Assembly: GCA_900551815.1 (NCBI GenBank)
Contig: URXE01000003.1
Coordinates: 1 to 57,106 of the forward strand
Reading direction: 5' to 3'
DNA: 57,106 nucleotides
Source: an uncultured Collinsella sp.
Lineage (GTDB): Bacteria > Actinomycetota > Coriobacteriia > Coriobacteriales > Coriobacteriaceae
This document shows, piece by piece, positions 51,058 to 57,106 of this stretch. How positions within the stretch are numbered: the first letter of the stretch is position 1; every line of letters begins with the position of its first letter. A program made the position numbers and the translations under genes. The notes under the pieces are model-generated. The model saw only the letters and a list, made by a program, of their open reading frames with translations, ran no database searches and was not told where the DNA came from.

Positions 51058-52758
51058 CTATTCGCCGGTGGGCGGTTGCGGTGCGGACGAGTTTTGGGTC
51101 GAGCCCTCACCGCCATCTTGACGCGGCTTGCGGGAACGACGACGGCGACGGCGCTTCTGGCCCTGGTCGGCCGAACCCTCGCCACCACGATCTTCGCGCG
51201 ACTCGCGCTCGTCGCGAGCAGCGCCGCGCGCGGCCTTGGCGGCCGCCCCTCCGCCATCTCCGGGGCGACGGCGCGTGACCTTGACCTCACCATCCGAGAC
51301 CTGATCGGCCACGGAGGGCACCGAGGGCTTTTGCTGCGTGCCCGAGGAATGGCGACGACGCGGACGCGGGGCGCGCTCGTCATCGTTGCGCTGCTTGCCG
51401 CCCTTGCCGGCAGGCGTATCGGAACCCGAACCACCCTTGGGGGCGGCACCGGCTTCGCGAGCGGCTGCGGCGCGGAAGGCGTCCTCGCGCTCCTCGCTCG
51501 ACAAATGGCGGCGGCGACGGCGCGTGGGATTCATGCCACCGCCGCGGTTTTGCTGCTGAGGCTGCTGGGGCTCGCGCTCGCGGGAGGAATTCTTGCCTGC
51601 GGGAGCAGCCTCGCCGGCATCGCCCGAACCCGAGCGCTTGCGGCGGCGGCGTCCACCGGCAGCCTCCTCGGCCTCGGGCACCTCGGCCTTGCCGCGACCC
51701 TTACCGCGGCCGCGACCCTCGCCCTGGCTCTGACCGGCACGGGTATCGGCGTCCGCATCGCGACGGCGGCGCTTGGGCATCGACGTGCCGGCCAGACGGT
51801 CGGCGCTCGACAGGCCATCGCCCACGTCGACGCCGTTCTCGCGGTCGAGCTCCATAAGCGCCAGGCGCATCTCGGGCGACTCGATACGCTCGAGCACATC
51901 GCGCGTCACGCAGTCGGGGCGGCAGTTGCAGCCCTGCTCGGCAGCCTTCTTTTTGCAGCCCTCAGAGCAGGTCATGTCGGCCAGGTTGACCTTAAAGACT
52001 TTGCCGCTCTCCAGGCGCAACACCAGCTGCTCACGCGGCGTGTCATATTCCTGGATGCGCGCCTTGCCAAGCGGCGTATCGATAAGCGTCTTCTTTTTGG
52101 GCGCGCGGCTCTTAAAGTCCTTGTACGCCTCGAACTCGTAGCGCAGGCAGCACATCAGGCGGCCGCAGACGCCGCTAATTTTGGACGAGTTGAGCGGCAG
52201 GTCCTGCTCTTTTGCCATGCGGATCGAAACCGGCTCAAACTGTCCGCCAAAGCGCGTGCAACAGAGCTCCTGGCCGCACTGGGCATAGCCGCCCACCAGG
52301 CGAGTCTCGTCGCGCACACCGATCTGGCGCATGTCGACGCGAATGTGCAGCGTCGAGGACAGGTCCTTGACGAGTTGACGGAAATCGACGCGCTCCTCGG
52401 CCGCAAAGTAGAACACGGCCTTCTCGCCGCCAAACAGGTACTCGACGCCGACCGGCTTCATCTCGAGGTCGAGCTCCTTGACCAGGCGGCGGAAGTCGAC
52501 CATGGCCTCGTCACCCTGGATAGCCAGGTCATCGGCAAGCTGCAGGTCGATGTCGCTCGCTACGCGCAACACGGGCTTGAGCGGCTGACCGATTTCGTCG
52601 AGCGGCACCTCGAAGGGATCGGCCGTGACCAGGCCGATCTCGGTTCCGCGCTCGGTAGAACAAATGGCATAATCGGCCTCGAGGATATCCAGATCCTGCG
52701 GGTCGAACCACAGGTCGCGCGAGGCATAGGTAAACTTAACGGGTACGACTAACGGCAT
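51058..52758 (-). CDS. ricT: PSP1 domain protein, RicT-like, with long Arg-rich tail
   Basis: 566 aa. The PSP1/RicT domain (about 1-290) includes QCGQELCCTRFGG and SGVCGRLMCCLRYE, whose Cys residues bind Fe-S clusters in RicT. RicT acts with RicA/RicF in mRNA maturation and phosphorelay. The last ~250 residues are disordered and rich in Arg, Gly, Gln and Glu (RGRGKGRGK, RRRRRRSRKP), much longer than in typical RicT, and look RNA-binding. GGAAGG precedes the ATG. It overlaps holB by 10 nt. Confidence 0.85.
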   Translation of the reverse strand: MPLVVPVKFTYASRDLWFDPQDLDILEADYAICSTERGTEIGLVTADPFEVPLDEIGQPLKPVLRVASDIDLQLADDLAIQGDEAMVDFRRLVKELDLEMKPVGVEYLFGGEKAVFYFAAEERVDFRQLVKDLSSTLHIRVDMRQIGVRDETRLVGGYAQCGQELCCTRFGGQFEPVSIRMAKEQDLPLNSSKISGVCGRLMCCLRYEFEAYKDFKSRAPKKKTLIDTPLGKARIQEYDTPREQLVLRLESGKVFKVNLADMTCSEGCKKKAAEQGCNCRPDCVTRDVLERIESPEMRLALMELDRENGVDVGDGLSSADRLAGTSMPKRRRRDADADTRAGQSQGEGRGRGKGRGKAEVPEAEEAAGGRRRRKRSGSGDAGEAAPAGKNSSREREPQQPQQQNRGGGMNPTRRRRRHLSSEEREDAFRAAAAREAGAAPKGGSGSDTPAGKGGKQRNDDERAPRPRRRHSSGTQQKPSVPSVADQVSDGEVKVTRRRPGDGGGAAAKAARGAARDERESREDRGGEGSADQGQKRRRRRRSRKPRQDGGEGSTQNSSAPQPPTGE

Positions 52759-53876
52759 TTCAGTGCCTTCCTGATATCGAACAGCATGACCTCAATGGCC
52801 AGCTGGGGAGTAACGTTTCTGGCGATGTTGCGCTCAGCGGTGGTAACCGCCTCGAGCGCCCGGGTGGCACCCGCAACATTGGTCGCGGCGGCAAGCCGCC
52901 CGATCGTGTCGCGCACGTCCTCGTTCACGACGTCGGCCGCCTCATCCTGAAGCGTCAGCAGCACGTCGCGCATGAGCGTCCGCGCGCTCGCCAGCGCTTC
53001 CATGATACCCGAACGCTCGCGCGCGTTGAGTTCGCGCTTGTTGCGGTCCTCAAGCTGCTTCAATGCTCCACGCGACAGGTAGTCGGCATTTTGCTCGAGC
53101 ACCTTTTCCTGCGTGGACTTGACCTCGGCGAGCGGCGCCTTGACGGCGACAATGAGTGACTTGGCGCGGCTGAGCACGTCGGCCTCGTCGGCGGCAATGA
53201 GCGAGTCGATGGCACGGACCATCTGGCGACGGGCGTCCTGGCGCTCGGCGCTCTTGAGGAACTCGATACCACGCGTGGGGCTTCCCGCCACAGCGACGGC
53301 CATACGGCAGCGCGCGGGATCCTGACCGGTGGCGCGGCTCACGGCCTGCGCGGCCACAGTGGGCGACACCAGCCGAAACGGTACGCACTGGCAGCGGCTC
53401 ACGATGGTGGGCAGCATCACGTCGGCCGAGGTGCCCAACAGGATGAACATGACGCCCTCGGGCGGTTCCTCGAGCGTTTTGAGCAGCGCATTGGCGGTGT
53501 TGGCGCGCAGCTGTTCGGCACGGTCGATGATGTAGACCTTTGCCTTGGCGCGGATAGGCGCCAAGGGCACGTCGTCGAGCAGCTCGCGGGTCTGCGCGAT
53601 GAGGTAGCCCGTGGCGCTTTCGGGGGTGTAATAGTGCACGTCGGGATGCGTATGGCGCGCGACGCGCGCGCAGCTGTCGCACGAGCCACAGCCGTCCCGC
53701 TCGCACAGAAAGGCCTGGGCAAGCGCCCATGCGGCGTCGAGCTTACCGGCGCCGGGCGCGCCCAAAAACAGGTAGGCGTGCGATGCGCGACCGCTAGTGA
53801 CGGCATTGGTCAAAAAGTCGCGCACGCGCTGTTGGGTGTCGAGCTTGGCCAGCAGGCTTGTCTGCGCGGGGGCCAT
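52749..53876 (-). CDS. holB: DNA polymerase III subunit delta'
   Basis: 375 aa. Clamp-loader subunit with an AAA+ core: Walker A-like LGAPGAGK, zinc-binding CGSCDSCARVARH, KVYIIDRAEQ, and ALLKTLEEPPEG. AGGAGG lies 9 nt before the ATG at 53876; the upstream ATG at 53915 overlaps tmk. Part of the tmk-holB-ricT set, a common arrangement. Confidence 0.92.
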   Translation of the reverse strand: MAPAQTSLLAKLDTQQRVRDFLTNAVTSGRASHAYLFLGAPGAGKLDAAWALAQAFLCERDGCGSCDSCARVARHTHPDVHYYTPESATGYLIAQTRELLDDVPLAPIRAKAKVYIIDRAEQLRANTANALLKTLEEPPEGVMFILLGTSADVMLPTIVSRCQCVPFRLVSPTVAAQAVSRATGQDPARCRMAVAVAGSPTRGIEFLKSAERQDARRQMVRAIDSLIAADEADVLSRAKSLIVAVKAPLAEVKSTQEKVLEQNADYLSRGALKQLEDRNKRELNARERSGIMEALASARTLMRDVLLTLQDEAADVVNEDVRDTIGRLAAATNVAGATRALEAVTTAERNIARNVTPQLAIEVMLFDIRKALKCR

Positions 53877-53877
53877 G

Positions 53878-54561
53878 TTACTCAGCCTCCTGGGCAAGTG
53901 CGGCGGCGACGGCATCTTGGGGAATGTCGAGACCGTACGCGCGAACCAGCTCGACCGTCTGCGCGAAGACGTCTGCGATCGACGCAGTGGCGTCGATCAG
54001 CTTCACGCGGTCTGGCTCCTCGGCAGCAATGGCACAAAATCCCTGATAGACGCGCTCCTGGAAGGTCATGCCCTTGGCCTCCATACGATCGGCCGCACCA
54101 CGGGCGGCCATGCGCAGCGCCGCCTGCTCGGGCGTGATGTGATAGACGAGCGTAAGCGCCGGATGCGTACCGGCGACAGCCAGGTTGTTGGCATCGCGAA
54201 CCATCTGACGGTCAAGGCCATCGGCAAACGCCTGATAGCAGGTCGTGGAATCGTAGAAACGGTCGCACAGGACCACCTTGCCGGCAGCGAGGGCAGGTGC
54301 GATGACCTCGTACACCAGCTGGGCACGCGCGGCCTCGTAGAGCAGTAGCTCGCAGGTGTCGCCCATCGCCGTATTGGCGGGGTCGAGCAGCAGGGCGCGG
54401 ATCTTCTCGCTGATGGCGGTGCCGCCCGGCTCGCGCAGGCTCACAACCTGGTAGCCAGCGAGCTCGAGCGTACGGACAAGCAGGCGCGCCTGCGTGGACT
54501 TGCCGGCGCCGTCGACGCCCTCGAGCGTGATAAAGCTATGTTGAGCGGGCTCAAAAGCCAT
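53878..54561 (-). CDS. tmk: Thymidylate kinase
   Basis: 227 aa. Phosphorylates dTMP to dTDP. P-loop GVDGAGKST, EPGGTAISE, the DRFYDS motif and the LID region ADRMEA are present. AGGGGA precedes the ATG at 54561. Its stop overlaps the holB ribosome region. Confidence 0.93.
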   Translation of the reverse strand: MAFEPAQHSFITLEGVDGAGKSTQARLLVRTLELAGYQVVSLREPGGTAISEKIRALLLDPANTAMGDTCELLLYEAARAQLVYEVIAPALAAGKVVLCDRFYDSTTCYQAFADGLDRQMVRDANNLAVAGTHPALTLVYHITPEQAALRMAARGAADRMEAKGMTFQERVYQGFCAIAAEEPDRVKLIDATASIADVFAQTVELVRAYGLDIPQDAVAAALAQEAE

Positions 54562-54662
54562 GGGCGCATCCCCTTCCCACAAGGCGCGAAAGTGCAAGTT
54601 ATAGCAACCAAGCCATGATACCCCAGCGTCCGGCGCGCCCCAAATACGACCTGGTCGCTAGG

Positions 54663-54718
54663 CGGCAGTTAGGGACGTTCCTAAAGTGCCGGCCGAAAAG
54701 GAATGTCCCTAACTGCCG
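54663..54718. repeat. GGGACGTTCC inverted repeat
   Basis: CGGCAGTTAGGGACGTTCC and its near-complement ending at 54718. Same family as 5712-5760. Confidence 0.65.
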
Positions 54719-54728
54719 ACCCTCTAAG

Positions 54729-54791
54729 TTGCGGTGAAATAGGGACTGAATACGCCTTCTAGCAGCAAATACAATCCCTATTTCACCGCAA
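54729..54791. repeat. GCGGTGAAATAGGGA palindromic repeat
   Basis: TTGCGGTGAAATAGGGA (54729-54745) and its exact complement (54775-54791), 17-bp arms. It ends 2 nt from the stop codon of the gene at 54793. Another copy begins at 57021. Confidence 0.75.
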
Positions 54792-54792
54792 G

Positions 54793-55848
54793 TTAGGAGT
54801 GGGCGCGAGCGTTGATGGCGAAGGAAATATCGCGCTCGAGGGCTAGGGCCCGTTCGCGTTCGAGGTCTTGGGTGAGGATTGCCAGCACGTAAGGGCGCTC
54901 GGCGTAGACGATTGCGACATCGTGCTGAGCATTCGCCAGGCTGCCCGTTTTGTGCGCGACCAAAACGCCGCCGGGAACGCCCTCGACAATACCACGCGCG
55001 TCTTCCTGCGCCAGCAGATATCCGCGCGCTCGCTCGCACAGCTCGGGCGTCGCGATTGTCCCCGCCGTCAGTCGCTGCAACACAGCCGCAGCATCACGGG
55101 CGCTCGTATAGTTCTCGCGACCTTGTGCCTGGGCCTCGGTGTCCATCATCAAACGAGCTAGCACGGTCTGGGTCAGTCCCAATGCGGCACACGTTTCGTT
55201 GACCGTATCCATGCCAAGCCTGCCGATAACAAGGTTCGCTGCCACGTTATCGCTCTGGGCGATCATGGCGTGCAGTAGCTCGTCAATACTGTACGACACA
55301 CCCGCGCCGCGCGACTGAATGTTGCCGCTGCCACCCACGATATCCTGTTGCGCTACCGTTATCTGCTCGTCGAGGGACAGCTCGCCCGCCGCCACGGTCT
55401 CGAGCGCACAAGCGAGAACGGGAAGCTTGATGATGCTTGCCGCCACATGTCGCGCGTCCGGCGCCACAGCGACTTCACCATCGAGCGACGCGAACGTTTG
55501 AGGATCAAGCGCCACAGCATAGACCGAGGTAGACCCACCATACGGCTCGACAAGGGCTTCGATATCTTGCTGAAGGCCGGCAATCCAAGAAGCCCGGGCG
55601 ACAGCTTCCGTCTTTTGAGCGGACGGATGATTCGCTTTTTGTTTGACAGAGACAGCGGAGCCCTCAGCCTCGTTGCGGCGCGCGGCACAACCGCCGAGAC
55701 TCATCACCGAGGCAAGCGCTCCGGTCAACACCCCGGCACAAAACACTCGACGCGAGCAATCGCGCGCAGCGAGGGGTACATCCCCCGGCGTGAACCGGAA
55801 CGCCTCCACGTTGTCGCCGTCACCCCGACCTTGCTCGCCGCAGTACAC
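54793..55848 (-). CDS. Class A beta-lactamase-fold lipoprotein
   Basis: 351 aa from a GTG at 55848 with GGGGAG 7 nt upstream; the ATG at 55866 has no ribosome site. A lipobox LGGC follows a hydrophobic stretch preceded by SRRVFCAG, which resembles a Tat signal. The three class A motifs are present: ASIIK (SxxK), SDN, and HKTGS. The omega-loop Glu region (ExxLN) is not recognisable, so it may be a penicillin-binding hydrolase rather than a lactamase. Stands alone. Confidence 0.82.
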   Translation of the reverse strand: MYCGEQGRGDGDNVEAFRFTPGDVPLAARDCSRRVFCAGVLTGALASVMSLGGCAARRNEAEGSAVSVKQKANHPSAQKTEAVARASWIAGLQQDIEALVEPYGGSTSVYAVALDPQTFASLDGEVAVAPDARHVAASIIKLPVLACALETVAAGELSLDEQITVAQQDIVGGSGNIQSRGAGVSYSIDELLHAMIAQSDNVAANLVIGRLGMDTVNETCAALGLTQTVLARLMMDTEAQAQGRENYTSARDAAAVLQRLTAGTIATPELCERARGYLLAQEDARGIVEGVPGGVLVAHKTGSLANAQHDVAIVYAERPYVLAILTQDLERERALALERDISFAINARAHS

Positions 55849-56012
55849 AGACTCACTCCCCACCATCGCATTCTACCGAGCCGTCGATAAACGGTTGCAC
55901 CGGACACCCAGCACGCCGCACTCATTGTGACGCATGCGACAGGGCTTGTGCGGCACGACCATCCTCACACAACCAGTTGGGTCGGCGCGGCCCAACCGCA
56001 CCTGAACCACCT

Positions 56013-56018
56013 TATAAT
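56013..56018 (+). promoter_or_regulatory. -10 element before the zinc-ribbon gene
   Basis: TATAAT, 31 bp upstream of the start at 56050. No clear -35 is seen. Confidence 0.4.
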
Positions 56019-56049
56019 CTAGCCAACACATCGAATGGAAGGAACCATC

Positions 56050-57000
56050 ATGCCCCGGTTTTGTACCCATTGCGGCAAGCTTCTGAATGACGACGAGCGT
56101 TTTTGCACCAGCTGCGGAACGCCGGTAACCGATGATGGCCAGGCCTCTCAGTCGCAAGAGAATGCGCAGGCGGACGTGACCGTGCAGTCCGCCCATCAAC
56201 CCGCACCCGCTTCCCAGCCCGAAGTCGGCACGACGCAGCAATGGGCGGCGCCAGCCGGCTCCGCGCCGCAGCAGCCCATACCGACCGCCGCCCCGCAGGC
56301 CGGCGCCCCCGCCGCGCCCAAAAACAACAACGCTCTGTTTATCGGCATCATCGCCGTACTGGTCGTCGTGATTATCGCGCTGGTCGTGTTCTTTATGATC
56401 GGACCGTTCAACAAGAACGCCGACGATTCCAAGGGCACAACCATCGAGAAGGTCAAGATCGACCACGATGACGACGATGTGTCCGTAAAGGGCGACCCCA
56501 ACAAGCTTGACGATGATGATGACGATGACGCCCACGATGCCGCCACCATCAGCGAGCAGAACGTCTACGACCAGCTGAGCTCCTACTACAGCAGGCTCTC
56601 CGATCTTGATCAGCAAGTTCGCGACTGCGCCACCACGTTTAACACGTACTACCTCAAGGATGACCGCAGCTCGCGTCAGTCGGCCAGCGATGCCGCCGAG
56701 GAGCTCGAGGATCAGATCGGCGACCTGAAGGACGAGGTCGAGGACCTGGACGTTCCCATCGACTCGCAGAACTACAGCTCGTGGAAAGACATCATCACGC
56801 TCTACGACGATCTGGAGAACCGCATCGACGTGATTTGCGATGCCTGGGAGATCAGCCTTGAGTACTCCAGCCCCGCCAACCACAAGGACGAGATCGTGGC
56901 GCCGCTGGCGCGCGACAACGTAGCGGGCACCAACGACAACAAATACCGTCTGGACTTTGAGGACCGCTACCCCGGCGCCGCACCCGTCGAGGTGAAGTAA
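56050..57000 (+). CDS. Zinc-ribbon membrane protein
   Basis: 316 aa. An N-terminal zinc ribbon (CTHCGK at 5-8 and CTSCG about 16 residues on), a Gln/Ala/Pro-rich linker, one membrane helix (about 99-121: FIGIIAVLVVVIIALVVFF), an Asp-rich stretch (DDDDDDDAHD) and a helical C-terminal domain. Similar proteins are common in Actinobacteria; function unknown. GGAAGGAAC precedes the ATG at 56050. Confidence 0.8.
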   Translation: MPRFCTHCGKLLNDDERFCTSCGTPVTDDGQASQSQENAQADVTVQSAHQPAPASQPEVGTTQQWAAPAGSAPQQPIPTAAPQAGAPAAPKNNNALFIGIIAVLVVVIIALVVFFMIGPFNKNADDSKGTTIEKVKIDHDDDDVSVKGDPNKLDDDDDDDAHDAATISEQNVYDQLSSYYSRLSDLDQQVRDCATTFNTYYLKDDRSSRQSASDAAEELEDQIGDLKDEVEDLDVPIDSQNYSSWKDIITLYDDLENRIDVICDAWEISLEYSSPANHKDEIVAPLARDNVAGTNDNKYRLDFEDRYPGAAPVEVK

Positions 57001-57020
57001 TCCCAACAACTGATCAAAAC

Positions 57021-57037
57021 TTGCGGTGAAATAGGGA
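57021..57037. repeat. GCGGTGAAATAGGGA repeat, partial
   Basis: TTGCGGTGAAATAGGGA, identical to the left arm at 54729; the rest of the element runs to or beyond the window end. Confidence 0.6.
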
Positions 57038-57106
57038 TTAATTAGGCCTTTGGGGGTGCGGACGATTTCTTGGACCGCGCCTAGGCGTATCCAAGCTTCC
57101 TGCGGT

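Overview
The window looks like a chromosomal segment of a gut anaerobe of the Coriobacteriia, most likely Collinsella. This is inferred from the G+C-rich coding style, the mix of Actinobacteria-like and Firmicutes-like genes, and an A-type flavodiiron protein. No rRNA is present to fix the species. Most of the left two thirds handles galactosides and amino-galactose sugars taken up by PTS; the right third is housekeeping.

Layout. 1-1.3 kb: flavodiiron protein. 1.3-5.6 kb: LacI regulator divergent from galK-galT (Leloir). 5.8-11.1 kb: tagatose-6-phosphate genes lacA, lacB, lacX, lacC, a membrane protein, and a lone EIIA (lacF). 11.3-25.8 kb: three successive lac modules. Each has its own divergent LacI regulator, a LacE-type EIICB permease and a LacG-type 6-phospho-beta-galactosidase; the order is EG, GE, EG. 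26.1-26.7 kb: a type II toxin-antitoxin pair. 26.8-28.8 kb: DeoR regulator divergent from galM. 29.1-32.6 kb: orphan mannose-family EIIB without its phosphoryl histidine, tRNA-Thr(CGT), a YhcH-family gene, a nagA remnant, and second copies of lacC and lacX. 32.7-40.1 kb: flavodoxin-like protein, then a GalNAc-type locus (deacetylase, AgaS, GntR regulator, EIIA-YajC-EIIB-EIIC-EIID). 40.7-57.1 kb: SurA-like anchored protein, isocitrate dehydrogenase, HEAT protein, a reductase with a Cys/His-rich tail, DegV, HPF, solute-binding lipoprotein, ComF, RicT/PSP1, holB, tmk, a class A beta-lactamase fold lipoprotein and a zinc-ribbon membrane protein.

How it works together (inference from families). 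Beta-galactosides enter through three LacE permeases that probably share the single LacF. LacG enzymes release galactose-6-phosphate, LacAB isomerise it to tagatose-6-phosphate and LacC phosphorylates that. GalNAc or galactosamine enters through the mannose-family PTS and is converted by deacetylase and AgaS to the same tagatose-6-phosphate. Unphosphorylated galactose goes through GalM, GalK and GalT. No lacD aldolase or galE lies in the window.

Regulation can be read from the DNA. Four LacI paralogues each have matching variants of an AATG-NNN-ACGT-NNN-CATT operator. A DeoR-type site occurs before lacA, lacF and the deoR/galM pair, and a GntR-type site before agaS and the aga PTS. A pair of ACCGTTYAC-like direct repeats with a period of exactly 21 bp, resembling LytTR-family boxes, occurs upstream of seven sugar operons (eight copies). 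Intergenic DNA is also rich in palindromic repeats, MITE-like elements and a two-part hairpin element.
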